Shown: positions 53,556 to 62,264 of the stretch, piece by piece
How positions within the stretch are numbered: the stretch's first letter is position 1
How the letters are laid out: every line of letters begins with the position of its first letter
Assembly (NCBI RefSeq): GCF_014695395.1
Contig: NZ_JACJOF010000004.1
Location: 212,825-276,824, forward strand
Reading direction: 5' to 3'
Length of the DNA: 64,000 nucleotides
Origin: Nodosilinea sp. FACHB-131
GTDB lineage: Bacteria > Cyanobacteriota > Cyanobacteriia > Phormidesmidales > Phormidesmidaceae
Notes under the pieces: generated by a model
Told to the model about the DNA's origin: nothing
The model's database searches: none
Seen by the model: only the letters and a program-made list of their open reading frames with translations
Position numbers and translations under genes: made by a program

Positions 53556-54059
53556 ATGATGGCTGTACCCTGTGCGATCGCCTTAGGCAGCAACCTGGGC
53601 AACTCCCGGAAAACTTTGCAGCAAGCCCTCACGGCTCTGCGTCAAAACTGCTGTATCGAGGTCATAGCGCAGTCAAGCCTTTACCAAACCGTCGCCGTTG
53701 GCCCCCCTCAGCCCGATATCTTAAATGCCTGTGCTCTGCTCAAGACCTCCCTCTCAGCTCAAGACCTACTCAATCAGCTACTAGCCACAGAACAGCACTT
53801 CGGTCGAGTGCGGCGGGAACGGTGGGGCCCACGCACCCTTGACCTCGATTTGCTGTTCTACGGTCAGGCAATCATTACTGAAGCAGCCCTGCACGTTCCC
53901 CACCCCCGTCTGCGGGAGCGCGCCTTCGTGCTCATCCCTCTCGCTGAGATCGCTCCTAACTGGCGCGACCCTGTAAGTGGTCAATCGATACAATCCCTAT
54001 GTCAAGCTGTTGACCCTACTGGAGTACAGCCACTTGGCCCAATCAGCGCCTCAACCTAA
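53556..54059 (+). CDS. folK: 2-amino-4-hydroxy-6-hydroxymethyldihydropteridine pyrophosphokinase (FolK)
   Basis: Folate biosynthesis enzyme that transfers pyrophosphate from ATP to 6-hydroxymethyl-dihydropterin. 167 residues, normal. Signature parts: IALGSNLGNSRKTLQQALTA, the HPPK motif RWGPRTLDLDLLFYG and VPHPRLRERAFVLIPLAEIA. Two ATGs in tandem open it (53556, 53559). Tightly linked behind trxA. Confidence 0.96.
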   Translation: MMAVPCAIALGSNLGNSRKTLQQALTALRQNCCIEVIAQSSLYQTVAVGPPQPDILNACALLKTSLSAQDLLNQLLATEQHFGRVRRERWGPRTLDLDLLFYGQAIITEAALHVPHPRLRERAFVLIPLAEIAPNWRDPVSGQSIQSLCQAVDPTGVQPLGPISAST

Positions 54060-54118
54060 TCTACTCGCTCTCCGCCGGCTACAATGGGTTCGCATGCGCC
54101 CTTTCTTCGCCGTCACCT

Positions 54119-54682
54119 ATGCCTTTGGGTCAAGAGCCTCCTCAACTGCTCAAGCAGCGCTTATTTTATGAGGGCCGCAAGTTCAACTTCGAGGTTAATC
54201 GTCTGCGCCTGCCAAACCGAGCAGAAGGCGATTGGGAATGTATCCGCCATCCCGGTGGTGCCTTAGCTGTACCCGTAACCGCCAATGGTGAATTGATCAT
54301 GGTGCGTCAGTATCGCTTTGCTTTGCTTGGGCGGTTGCTAGAATTTCCCGCCGGCACAATCGAGGCTGACGAATCCCCTGCCGACACTATTCGTCGAGAA
54401 ATTCAAGAGGAAATTGGCTACAGCGCTCAAACTTGGCTACCCATTGGCAATTTTCCTTTAGCTCCTGGCTATTCAGACGAGATTATCTATGCCTTTCTAG
54501 CCACTGACCTAGATGCGATCGAGCTACCTCCCGACGCTGATGACGATGAAGATATCGAAGTCGTACGGTTTACCCCTGCCCAGCTCGAGAAAGCCATTTT
54601 GGCTGGGGAAGCGGTAGACGCTAAGTCTATCGCCAGCTTCTACCTGGCAAAGCCTTATTTGGAGAAGCTGGCAGCTCTATAG
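54119..54682 (+). CDS. Nudix hydrolase, ADP-ribose pyrophosphatase-like
   Basis: A 187-residue Nudix protein. The Nudix box reads GTIEADESPADTIRREIQEE followed by IGY, fitting G-x5-E-x7-R-E-x2-E-E-x-G. Upstream are VRQYRFALLGRLLEFPAG and downstream FPLAPGYSDEIIYAFLATDL, the ADP-ribose pyrophosphatase pattern. It would hydrolyse ADP-ribose or a related NDP-sugar. It starts 59 bp after folK on the same strand, ATG. Confidence 0.92.
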   Translation: MPLGQEPPQLLKQRLFYEGRKFNFEVNRLRLPNRAEGDWECIRHPGGALAVPVTANGELIMVRQYRFALLGRLLEFPAGTIEADESPADTIRREIQEEIGYSAQTWLPIGNFPLAPGYSDEIIYAFLATDLDAIELPPDADDDEDIEVVRFTPAQLEKAILAGEAVDAKSIASFYLAKPYLEKLAAL

Positions 54683-54699
54683 CCAGCCCAAAATACACG

Positions 54700-55359
54700 C
54701 TAGTCGTAGTATCCCAATACGGTTTCAGTGGCGTAGCGTACCTTAGGTAGGGTGGCGTACTTGTCATCGTCGGCACGGTACCCTACTGCGCATAGCACCA
54801 CCGCCGAATAGCCCTGTTCAGGTAGTTGCAGCAGCTCGTTAAACTTGTCTTGTTCGAAGCCCTCCATCGGGCAGGTATCGACCCCCAGCATGGCCGCAGA
54901 GTACATCAAAAACCCTAAAGCAATATAGACCTGCCGAGTTGCCCAATTGTCCATCGTGATCGGGTAAGGAGGCTCTGCCAGAAAGCCTTTGATCATGTTG
55001 CTGTAACCATCAAGCGTTTCGGTAGGCACCTGGCGCACCGTTGCTGTGCGCTCTACGAACTGGTCAACCTCCGTAGTACCCACATCTTTTTTAATGGCCA
55101 GCACTACTAGGTGAGAGGCATCAGTGACTTGGGCCTGACCCCAAGCATGTTCTCTCAGCTGTTGCCGCAGAGCAGGGTTTCTCACCACAAAAAACTTCCA
55201 AGGTTGTAGTCCAAAGGACGACGGCGACAGCACAAGGCTCTGCTCCAGAGCGGCCCACGTAGCATCGGAGATTTTGCGGCTTGGGTCAAATTGCTTAGTC
55301 GCATAGCGCCAGTTCAACTGCTGAATAACCTGGTCAGGGGTAGTAAGTGAATGTGTCAT
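54700..55359 (-). CDS. NAD(P)H-dependent nitroreductase-family oxidoreductase
   Basis: A 219-residue FMN-dependent oxidoreductase of the NfsB/YdgI type. Seen: QLNWRYATKQFDPSRKISDA (FMN-binding RxxxRxFD-like start), SLVLSPSSFGLQPWKFFVV, and the late NELLQLPEQGYSAVVLCAVG plus YRADDDKYATLPKVR. Such enzymes reduce nitroaromatics, quinones or act as dihydropteridine reductases; a folate link with folK on the opposite strand is tempting but unsupported. It is convergent with the Nudix gene across 17 bp. Confidence 0.9.
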   Translation of the reverse strand: MTHSLTTPDQVIQQLNWRYATKQFDPSRKISDATWAALEQSLVLSPSSFGLQPWKFFVVRNPALRQQLREHAWGQAQVTDASHLVVLAIKKDVGTTEVDQFVERTATVRQVPTETLDGYSNMIKGFLAEPPYPITMDNWATRQVYIALGFLMYSAAMLGVDTCPMEGFEQDKFNELLQLPEQGYSAVVLCAVGYRADDDKYATLPKVRYATETVLGYYD

Positions 55360-55477
55360 GGCGGTTGTGGAAGTGCAGTAACAGCAGCCTCAAGGTAAGA
55401 ACGATAAGATTTTTGCAGATAACGTTCCTGTAGAGCATCCTAAGCCACGGAGCTACCCACTGCGTCAACGCTTGACT

Positions 55478-56209
55478 CTAAGCTGAAACCCGTTCGGCGC
55501 CGGGTCCAGACCCGTAGTAGGGTTTGAGCCAGTCTAGGCTCAGTTCATAGAGATGATCGATCGCCCATGTAGCTCGACGGTGAATCATTTGGTAGGGGTA
55601 GACATGGGCTACGCCCAGTACGGGGACTCCTGCCTGTTTAGCGGCTTCAATACCAGCGAAGGAATCTTCTATGGCTAAGCAATCCGTTGGCTGTAGAGCG
55701 AGGTCGGCAAACTGTTGATTGAAGCGCTCAATGGCGAGTAGATAGCCATCTGGGGCAGGTTTACTAACTCCGATCGCCAGATCATCTGACGAAATAATCA
55801 GCTCTACATAGTTTCCCCAAGCTGTCTGTGCCAGTACGGCTTCAATTTCCTCGCGCCTTGCTCCAGAGACAATAGCCAGCTTTAGCTGCGCTGCCCTAAT
55901 TTGGTAAATCAAATCGTCAAGCCCTGGATATAGCGGCAGTTGATCTAGGGCAGACAGTACTTCTCGGTAGCGAGTAGCTTTACGGTCAAGCAGTTTTTCT
56001 AAGTACCCCTCAGAGATTACCCGTCCTTGACGAGTAAGTAGCTCACTGAGACAAGCGGCATCAGAGCGGCCCAGACAGTATTCCGCCAAATCGTGGGGGT
56101 TAGGTCGGAGATTTTCTTCTAGGAGCAACTCCTCAAGCAACCGCCCGTGGATGGCCTCATCGTTAATCACGACACCGTTGAAGTCGAGTAAAACTGCCTT
56201 AAGAGCCAT
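55478..56209 (-). CDS. HAD-family protein, beta-phosphoglucomutase-like, with DxN in motif I
   Basis: A 243-residue haloacid-dehalogenase-fold protein. Motif I reads LLDFNGVVINDEAIH: the nucleophile Asp is kept but the second Asp, usually the general acid (D-x-D), is Asn. Motif II AIVSGARREEIEAVL, motif III Lys in GVSKPAPDGYLLAI, motif IV LAIEDSFAGIEAAKQAG are intact. The DFNG variant appears in a group of cyanobacterial HAD proteins as I recall them. Loss of the acid could slow hydrolysis or favour transfer. Substrate unknown, probably a sugar phosphate. Confidence 0.9.
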   Translation of the reverse strand: MALKAVLLDFNGVVINDEAIHGRLLEELLLEENLRPNPHDLAEYCLGRSDAACLSELLTRQGRVISEGYLEKLLDRKATRYREVLSALDQLPLYPGLDDLIYQIRAAQLKLAIVSGARREEIEAVLAQTAWGNYVELIISSDDLAIGVSKPAPDGYLLAIERFNQQFADLALQPTDCLAIEDSFAGIEAAKQAGVPVLGVAHVYPYQMIHRRATWAIDHLYELSLDWLKPYYGSGPGAERVSA

Positions 56210-56468
56210 TATCTAATCGGAGGAATATTAAGAGATGTAATGCCTTGGATGCAGCCTCTAGCTTAGCCCGGTTTCGACTGCTAAAGAAGGCTCTTCCGGC
56301 CTTTTAGATCAACGAGTTCGAGGTATTGCCAATCAGTGCAGTGCAGTATGACAGCCAGACCTCACCTCTAGATCAAAGGCGTTTAGCTGCACTTCAAGCG
56401 ACAGACTCTCGTCCCGTGAAATTACGGAGATTGGCGTTGACCCTCCGCTGGAGTACCGTGGATCAACG

Positions 56469-57329
56469 ATGGTGAATGCCGGTGTCAATCCCGAGAATAA
56501 GGACAGTTCTCAGCGAACCCGCTCTCGTAAGGACACCGCAGATATGGCTACTCAAACTTCGACAATTCGCTCCCGTGGCATGGAACTGCTGATGCAGTAC
56601 AAGCAGTCTCCCTCTGTACACCTGCGTAACCGGCTGGTGCAACTCAATGCTGGACTAGTGCGCAAAATTGCCCACCGCGTCAGCCATCAGTGTTCTGAGC
56701 CCTACGAAGATCTTGAGCAGATTGGCTACATCGGTTTGATTCGTGCCATTGAGCGGTTTAACCCTGGTCAAGGCTGTGCCTTTAGCTCCTTTGCCGTACC
56801 TTATATTCGCGGTGAGATGCTGCACTTCCTGCGCGATCGCGGCACCACTGTTAAGATTCCCCGCCGCTGGCAGGATCTACAAAAAGAGTCTCAAAAACTA
56901 CAGATGGAGCTGATGCGCTCCTTAGGCCGCAACCCCAGCGATAGCGAAATGGCTGATGCATTAGATGTGTCTGTAAAAGAATGGCGGGAAGTCAAAATGG
57001 CTCATAAAAATCGCCTTCCCCTCAGCTTGGATGCAACTGTATGTCAGCAGGTTGACTCCAACATCACCTTGGGCGAAACCCTGCCTGACAGTCACTATCA
57101 ACTCATGCAGGCACTGGAAGAAGATCGTCAACAAATCCAGCGGGCGTTGAACCAGCTTGAGTCTAAAACTCGCACTGCTATTGAGTTTGTCTTCTTCAAA
57201 GGTCTATCCCGCAAAGAGGTAGCTGAGAAAATTGGCGTTAGTCCTATGACCGTTACCCGACGCATTCAACGCGGTGTCGACGAAATGATTGCTTACCTGC
57301 AACCTCAGGAGCTTCGCACGGATCCCTAG
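56469..57329 (+). CDS. sigF: RNA polymerase sigma factor, group 3 SigF type
   Basis: A 286-residue alternative sigma factor. Region 2: SEPYEDLEQIGYIGLIRAIE and GCAFSSFAVPYIRGEML; region 3: IPRRWQDLQKESQKL, LGRNPSDSEMADALDVSV; region 4: LESKTRTAIEFVFFKGLSRK and VAEKIGVSPMTVTRRIQRGV. This is the SigB/F/G-like class. In Synechocystis SigF is needed for type IV pilus genes and phototaxis. The start may be 56469 or the ATG at 56544 (MATQTSTIRS). A strong stem follows the stop. Confidence 0.93.
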   Translation: MVNAGVNPENKDSSQRTRSRKDTADMATQTSTIRSRGMELLMQYKQSPSVHLRNRLVQLNAGLVRKIAHRVSHQCSEPYEDLEQIGYIGLIRAIERFNPGQGCAFSSFAVPYIRGEMLHFLRDRGTTVKIPRRWQDLQKESQKLQMELMRSLGRNPSDSEMADALDVSVKEWREVKMAHKNRLPLSLDATVCQQVDSNITLGETLPDSHYQLMQALEEDRQQIQRALNQLESKTRTAIEFVFFKGLSRKEVAEKIGVSPMTVTRRIQRGVDEMIAYLQPQELRTDP

Positions 57330-57372
57330 TCTAAGCATGGATTCCTAATCTAAAGTTGTTACGAGAGCGATC

Positions 57373-57405
57373 GCCGCAGGTAGTCTATCCAAGACTATCT
57401 GCGGC
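57373..57405 (+). terminator. Stem-loop after sigF
   Basis: Arms GCCGCAGGTAGTC (57373-57385) and GACTATCTGCGGC (57393-57405) with one G-U pair, followed by TTTCCCGTT. The T-run is short. It lies 44 bp past the sigF stop and inside the leading part of an open frame, which argues that frame is not coding there. Confidence 0.65.
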
Positions 57406-57487
57406 TTTCCCGTTCTGGGGTATACCGCTTAGATTTTCTCGTGAAGATAGGCAGACCACAACTGGAAGTTTTAGACAGCAAAAAGCC

Positions 57488-57934
57488 TTGCCATATACGA
57501 GTGACGGCAGTGTCACCTATGCTCGGCGGCTGTTCGTTTCAGAGCTATCCCCATCGGGCAGATTTAACATTTTAAAAGCCTGCGAAGATTCCACCGATGA
57601 AACTGGATTGTGTTGGGCTGTGTTTCTTGTTGATCGTGAAGCTGGAAAAGTGCAGAAAATCTCTATCGCTAAGTACGGTGGGCAGAATTGGGTGCAGTGG
57701 TCGATGGATGAACGCTACGCCGTGTTTGCCGAATCAATGGAAGGGGTTACCTGGTTCATCGCGTTAGATCTCCAGATTGGAGAGTCTAAAATGTTTGACT
57801 ATACGGCTGCCCCCGCTGATCTGAGTAGCTTTACCTGGTTGAGCGATCGCACTTTTCAGGCAAACTTTCTTTGTGATGCTAACTGTGCAGAGCCACCGTT
57901 GCAGGGAGATATTACTAAACTATTTGCTCAATAA
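57488..57934 (+). pseudogene. 5'-truncated gene for an exported protein of unknown function
   Basis: The open frame has a good coding look from LPYTSDGSVTYARRLFVSEL onward: LSPSGRFNILKACEDSTDET, LCWAVFLVDREAGKVQKISI, VQWSMDERYAVFAESMEGVT. It resembles a cyanobacterial periplasmic beta-rich protein with paired Cys (CEDSTDETGLC; CDANC). The frame has no ATG/GTG start; its earlier part runs through the sigF terminator stem. A signal peptide expected for such Cys-containing proteins is missing. Only a TTG at 57488 is available, so the gene probably lost its 5' end. It may still be expressed. Confidence 0.5.
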
Positions 57935-58021
57935 GCGACTGCCCTTTGCCTTGATGGCCTAGGATGTAGCAGCATTGCCGCTTCTGGTACTGGTAAGGCT
58001 GCCCGCTTTGGGTTGAGACAC

Positions 58022-58933
58022 ATGCTTGCTCATTTTTTACCGCCCTCCACAAGTGAGATCCAGGATGTGGAGGCTGTTGCCCTGCTGCAACAAATCCAGC
58101 GTCGTGTTGTTCAAGTGCCGGTGAGGCAAAGTACAACGGCGATCACAACCGCTTATGCCCATTATCCGCCTGATTCACCAACTCCTGTACTTGACACAAT
58201 CCCTATTCTGCTTCTGCACGGATTTGATAGTTCCCTGCTGGAATTTCGGCGGTTACTGCCTTTACTGACGCATCGTCACGAAACCTGGGCGATCGACTTG
58301 TTGGGTTCAGGATTTACTGAATACACAGCTACGCTGGCGGTCAATGCCCAGACGATTCAGCAACATCTGTTCAACGTTGTAAAAGATTGGGTTGGGCAAC
58401 CTGTCACTTTGGTGGGAGCCTCTTTGGGAGGAGCAGTCGCGATCGACTTTGCCTTGCATTATCCGAGTTGGGTGCGATCGCTCATTCTTATAGACATTGT
58501 TGGCTTTTCTGGCAGCTTCCCCATAGGGCAGTTTCTCCCAAGTCCACTGATCGAACTGGGCGCAGATTGGCTGTATTTTCGCAAACATGCAGCTCTGGCT
58601 GCTGCCTCAGCCTTGCCGATATGGGATGCAAGCCTGATGGATGCCCTGCGCTGCTCGTTGCTGCATCAGGAGATGCCGGGGTGGAGGCATGCGATCGCAT
58701 CCTTTACCCAAAGTGGAGGTTACGCAAACTTGAGCAATGCGATCGCTCAAGTCATACATCCCACCCTAATTTTGTGGGGAAAAGCCGATGATGTCTTAGG
58801 AACGGTAGATGCCACGCGGTTTGAGCAAGCGATCGCGGGTAGTCAGCTGGTCTGGGTTGAGGGAGCGGGGCACGTTCCCCACTTCGATCAACCACAGGTC
58901 GTTGCGGATCACCTGTTGTCCTTTGCCCACTGA
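58022..58933 (+). CDS. Alpha/beta hydrolase
   Basis: A 303-residue hydrolase fold with a complete set of motifs: LLLHGFDSSLLEFRRLLPLL, AIDLLGSGFTEY, nucleophile elbow LVGASLGGAVAIDFAL (G-A-S-L-G-G), acid LILWGKADDVLG and His in VEGAGHVPHFDQPQVVADHL. N-terminal 45 residues are extra. The ATG at 58022 is taken over the TTG at 58013. Substrate unknown. Two other hydrolases in this window lack parts of the triad; this one looks active. Confidence 0.9.
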   Translation: MLAHFLPPSTSEIQDVEAVALLQQIQRRVVQVPVRQSTTAITTAYAHYPPDSPTPVLDTIPILLLHGFDSSLLEFRRLLPLLTHRHETWAIDLLGSGFTEYTATLAVNAQTIQQHLFNVVKDWVGQPVTLVGASLGGAVAIDFALHYPSWVRSLILIDIVGFSGSFPIGQFLPSPLIELGADWLYFRKHAALAAASALPIWDASLMDALRCSLLHQEMPGWRHAIASFTQSGGYANLSNAIAQVIHPTLILWGKADDVLGTVDATRFEQAIAGSQLVWVEGAGHVPHFDQPQVVADHLLSFAH

Positions 58934-59035
58934 ATTGAGAGAGATAGGAGCACCAGAGAAAACAGAAAGTCTACCAACCGACGGTACCCTGCCCCAATCC
59001 TGATCGCCTCCAATGGAGAGAGTCGTGATTCCGTA

Positions 59036-59407
59036 ATGCCTGTGGAAACTTCCATTCAGATTGCTCCCAATCTAGCGTCAGTGCTCTTGATGCTGCTAGG
59101 GGGCGCAGCCTTGCTCTTTCCCAAAACAATGGCTGCCTTTGTGGGGCTTGGTCCCATCGCTCCGGTCGGAGTTTCTGAAATTCGCTCAACCCTGGGCAGT
59201 TTCTTCCTGGGGTTAGGAGCCACCTGTTTGTGGTTACAGTCTACGGATGCTTTTACCGTCCTAGGGGTAGCTTCTTTAGTAGCTGCGGCCGTGCGGTTGA
59301 TATCGAGCATCGTTGACCGCAGCATCACTGTCAAGAATATTGGTGGTGTGGTAGCAGAAGCTTTCTTGGGGGCTTTGTTTTTGTTCAGTTGGATGTGGCA
59401 GGCTTGA
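59036..59407 (+). CDS. Four-helix membrane protein, DUF4345-like
   Basis: A 123-residue hydrophobic protein with four probable helices: VLLMLLGGAALLFPKTMAAF, EIRSTLGSFFLGLGATCLWL, VLGVASLVAAAVRLISSIVD and NIGGVVAEAFLGALFLFSWM. The E-I-R-S-T-L-G pattern with G-x-x-x-G helices resembles DUF4345/DUF4267-type proteins. ATG start. It is convergent with the carotenoid oxygenase gene across 21 bp. Confidence 0.7.
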   Translation: MPVETSIQIAPNLASVLLMLLGGAALLFPKTMAAFVGLGPIAPVGVSEIRSTLGSFFLGLGATCLWLQSTDAFTVLGVASLVAAAVRLISSIVDRSITVKNIGGVVAEAFLGALFLFSWMWQA

Positions 59408-59428
59408 GCTAGAACTAGCTCATTGGCA

Positions 59429-60808
59429 CTACGGCAGTGGAACCCAAGTGCCATGAAAGCCATAGGGAACCCGCTGCGGTATTTGAATGCGAGCAACGGG
59501 TTCATCCGTTATTGCCTGCGTGCTGACGATGACTAACTCAGACGTGTTTTGCGCTTCATCGTGCACAAAGGTCATCAGCCACCCATCATCTTCGGCGGTT
59601 GCGCCTGGTCGGGGTACAAAGACCCCTTCCCCACCATAGCGTCCGGCTCCAAACGAGTGAACCTGAACGTTTCCATTGTCCAAATCAAACTTCAGCAACC
59701 CATCAAACTTCGGCACTGCGGTAGGAGCGCTCTTGCCAGCATAGCCATAGCGAGATTGCCGACCCAAATACTGCTCATTGATACGAGGAAACTCGCAGGC
59801 GCGATCGTCGAGGGCCTGTTCTTGCACAGCCCCTGTCTTCAGGTTAAATCGCCACTGGTAGAGCAAAGGCACGTCGCTGCCAACCTGGTGATTATCTCCC
59901 TCGTGGGCATCAGGAGACGCTCCCAAAACGTTGGTGTTACCCGTGCGACAAGCCATTAGAACGATATCATCCCCATCCTCATAGGCATTTAGGGTGTGGA
60001 AGACATAGCAGCTAGGTGCTTCAAACCAGCGAATCGTCCCGTTGTCGCCATGGCGAGGCATAATTCCAAATCGACTGGGGCGATCGCGCTCGAAGGCAAA
60101 GGCAGGTTCTCCCCGCTGCAGCCGCTCCAAGCGGAAGGTGAGGGGCAAATCCATGAAAAGGGTGTATTGCTCTGTGATGGCAAAGTCATGCATCATCACC
60201 CCCACCGGCAGATCGATTGGGACTGTTCGCAACAGGTCTCCCTCAGCCGACACGACACTGTAGTTGACGTAGGGCGGTTGGGCCAGCGAATAGCCAAAGA
60301 ACATCATTTCCCCGGTCACCGGATCCACTTTAGGATGGGCCGTCACGGGAGAGGACAGCTTGCCGTTGAAGGTGTAGGTACCGATTGTCTCTAGCCCGGG
60401 CACATCAATCGCGTGCGGTTCCCCTCCTTCCCAAAGCGCCAACAGGCGATCGCGATGCCATACGAGTGCTGTATTGGCCACGTTTTTGAAGCCGCCTTGA
60501 GACGGTTGGAGCAATCCGCCAAACACGGCCTCCCCTGCTTGGTGCTCCTGGTTAAACCCCTGCGTCCGAATATAGCGATTGCGGTAACTCGCTTTACCGT
60601 CTTGGATGTGAACGCCGTGCAGCATGCCATCCCCATCGAACCAGTGATAAAGCCCCAGTGGTGAGAACTGCGGATTGGGACCATTACGGACAAACATGCC
60701 ACTCAGTTCGGCTGGTAACTCGCCAACGACAGACAGCTGAGCGACCGTTAACTCCGTCTCGATAGGGGCAAAGTTACCAGTGAGGTAGGGGTTGAGGGTG
60801 GTTGTCAT
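59429..60808 (-). CDS. Carotenoid oxygenase (carotenoid/apocarotenoid cleavage dioxygenase)
   Basis: A 459-residue seven-bladed beta-propeller non-heme iron dioxygenase. The four iron-binding His are visible: TAHPK (near 156), VMMHDFAI (near 206), YVFHTLNAYEDGDD (near 271) and YGFHGTW (near 452). Typical opening: GNFAPIETELT, GELPAELSGMFVRNGPNPQF. It cleaves a carotenoid double bond to give apocarotenals or retinal; the length fits the soluble ACO/Diox group. Only about 50 bp separates its ATG from a perfect 19-bp palindrome, so it is probably regulated. Confidence 0.95.
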   Translation of the reverse strand: MTTTLNPYLTGNFAPIETELTVAQLSVVGELPAELSGMFVRNGPNPQFSPLGLYHWFDGDGMLHGVHIQDGKASYRNRYIRTQGFNQEHQAGEAVFGGLLQPSQGGFKNVANTALVWHRDRLLALWEGGEPHAIDVPGLETIGTYTFNGKLSSPVTAHPKVDPVTGEMMFFGYSLAQPPYVNYSVVSAEGDLLRTVPIDLPVGVMMHDFAITEQYTLFMDLPLTFRLERLQRGEPAFAFERDRPSRFGIMPRHGDNGTIRWFEAPSCYVFHTLNAYEDGDDIVLMACRTGNTNVLGASPDAHEGDNHQVGSDVPLLYQWRFNLKTGAVQEQALDDRACEFPRINEQYLGRQSRYGYAGKSAPTAVPKFDGLLKFDLDNGNVQVHSFGAGRYGGEGVFVPRPGATAEDDGWLMTFVHDEAQNTSELVIVSTQAITDEPVARIQIPQRVPYGFHGTWVPLP

Positions 60809-60853
60809 AGGACCAGTAGATTGACGATAAGTGGGAGTGTTTTGGTTTTGTGT

Positions 60854-60872
60854 GATAGGCAGCCTGCCTATC
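60854..60872. promoter_or_regulatory. Perfect 19-bp palindrome, candidate operator for the carotenoid oxygenase gene
   Basis: GATAGGCAG-C-CTGCCTATC, nine-base arms around one centre base. It lies 46-64 bp upstream of the reverse-strand ATG, and a TATAAG-like -10 is directly adjacent (reverse strand, around 60873-60878). A related half-site GACAGGCAG occurs at 60891-60899. This arrangement fits a dimeric TetR- or MarR-type repressor. No regulator gene adjoins it. Confidence 0.7.
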
Positions 60873-61434
60873 TTATAAGGCCATCATCAGGACAGGCAGG
60901 CGATCGCAAGCTCAAGGTCGCTGATAGTTGATTAGAACCGGCCAACAACTCTGGGGGCGATCGCAAAAAGTTACTGGCTGAATTTAGCTGTGTCATCTGC
61001 CAAGCAATCAGCGTTGGAAGTAAGGCAACAAGGCAACGCTCCATAAGTGTCTCGTCATGATTGCGTGTATCTCAATGGCCAATTCTCAGCCTGAGTCTTG
61101 CAAGACTGGGATGAACCCTGCTGGCTTTATTAACCGCAACAATGAGTGTTGCTAAGGTGCCCTTAATTATCTGTGTTTTGTTTATTACTTCGTGTGCGGC
61201 CTTGTGGCAACGCTTAAACCCTAGCGGAGTAATGAACAAAGGGTATATGTGTAACTGTGTACTAGATTCTGGAAGTAGTCACAGGAACATCGATCTAAGT
61301 ACTTGATGCAGTATTACTACAAGCTTTTGTACTCCATTGAAGTGGGATGCTGAAAGCCGCATTCTGTCGTGTCCTTTAACTGTCCGTTAAGTACTGCTAA
61401 AGTACGCCGAAATGTATTTTAGTACGCTAGAACT
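60873..61434. other. Intergenic region without genes
   Basis: About 560 bp with no coding frame. Its right half is A/T-rich and has the motif AGTAC four times (near 61301, 61389, 61401, 61421), twice as AGTACGC. No RNA gene was recognised. A relic of lost sequence is possible. Confidence 0.4.
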
Positions 61435-61475
61435 AAAAAGCCGGAATCACTGCTTAGCAGTGATTCCGGCTTTTT
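61435..61475 (-). terminator. Strong terminator for tRNA-Pro
   Basis: Perfect 20-bp arms beginning AAAAAGCCGGAATCACTGCT, with a single unpaired centre base (TTAGC loop region). T-runs lie on either side. It sits 7 bp after the reverse-strand tRNA end. Confidence 0.92.
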
Positions 61476-61482
61476 AACTCAA

Positions 61483-61556
61483 TCGGAGCGGCGGGATTTG
61501 AACCCACGACCCCCACTACCCCAAAGTGGTGCGCTACCAAGCTGCGCTACGCCCCG
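61483..61556 (-). tRNA. tRNA-Pro (anticodon GGG)
   Basis: Complete 74-nt cloverleaf on the reverse strand. Acceptor CGGGGCG pairs with CGCTCCG (one G-U), discriminator A. Anticodon stem CCACT/AGTGG encloses TTGGGGT, anticodon GGG. T arm has GTGGG-TTCAAAT-CCCGC. CCA is not encoded. Confidence 0.95.
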
Positions 61557-61644
61557 GTCTTTTAATCGTGCTTACCTAGAATACCACAGGGCGGTACATA
61601 GCCGAATGAAATTCGAGAATTTTGCAACCGGTGCTGAAAAATCC

Positions 61645-62013
61645 TCAAAACACCGTGAGATGGAAGATAGCCTGCAGCATTTGCTGGGTCGCCTCCGCAT
61701 CCCACTCGCCTTCGCATTGACGACCTGACTTGAGAATGAACCGTATGCCGTAGGCCCCTGGAAAGCCCTCTGCTTCTATCCATAGCTGATCGGCTTCTGC
61801 TTCACAGGTAACGCGTTCATCGTCCATGAGTTCGCCGGCGATCGCCTGCATGGTTTCACTTATTTCCATCGCTAGCCGCTGAAAGGCACCAAACTCGGCC
61901 CTAGTTAACTCTATAGCCCAGTTGGAGCCAGCTAGCAGTCCACAGTATTTAGGGGCGGTGGCGTCCCAGCCGAGCCGCCACCCATTACCTTCCTTTGTAA
62001 ACCGCTCACCCAT
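61645..62013 (-). CDS. DUF1818 family protein
   Basis: A 122-residue soluble protein of the cyanobacterial family DUF1818. Seen: GNGWRLGWDATAPKYCGLLA, WAIELTRAEFGAFQRLAMEI, QLWIEAEGFPGAYGIRFILK and the C-terminal GEWDAEATQQMLQAI. Function unknown. Its start is 23 bp after rpoZ on the same strand, so the two are likely cotranscribed. Confidence 0.87.
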   Translation of the reverse strand: MGERFTKEGNGWRLGWDATAPKYCGLLAGSNWAIELTRAEFGAFQRLAMEISETMQAIAGELMDDERVTCEAEADQLWIEAEGFPGAYGIRFILKSGRQCEGEWDAEATQQMLQAIFHLTVF

Positions 62014-62036
62014 GAACGCGGCCAGTCTTAATGCTG

Positions 62037-62264
62037 CTACTCGCCAATAATCTCAGGTTGAGTCAACTCATCAGACATCTCGATAATGGCCCGTAGCACA
62101 GGCTTCATCTTAGGGTCTTCGTAGTTTTCAAAATCTTCGAAGCGTCTCCGCTGAGCTCGATTAGCTACTTGTACCGTAATGCGGTAGCGATTTGAAGCGG
62201 CCCGAATCAGGTCTTCGGTGCGTCGCATAACCTGCGTACTGTCGAAAGGAGAGCGCTTAGCCAT
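62037..62264 (-). CDS. rpoZ: DNA-directed RNA polymerase omega subunit
   Basis: A 75-residue protein matching cyanobacterial omega: [40 protein letters not shown] and the tail [20 protein letters not shown]. Omega helps beta-prime fold and, in cyanobacteria, supports association of the primary sigma factor. ATG start. Confidence 0.95.
   Translation of the reverse strand: MAKRSPFDSTQVMRRTEDLIRAASNRYRITVQVANRAQRRRFEDFENYEDPKMKPVLRAIIEMSDELTQPEIIGE

Noticed and set aside
58022..60808. Hydrolase, DUF4345-like and carotenoid oxygenase genes considered as one operon
   Set aside because: The oxygenase gene is on the opposite strand; only neighbourhood, not cotranscription, links them.
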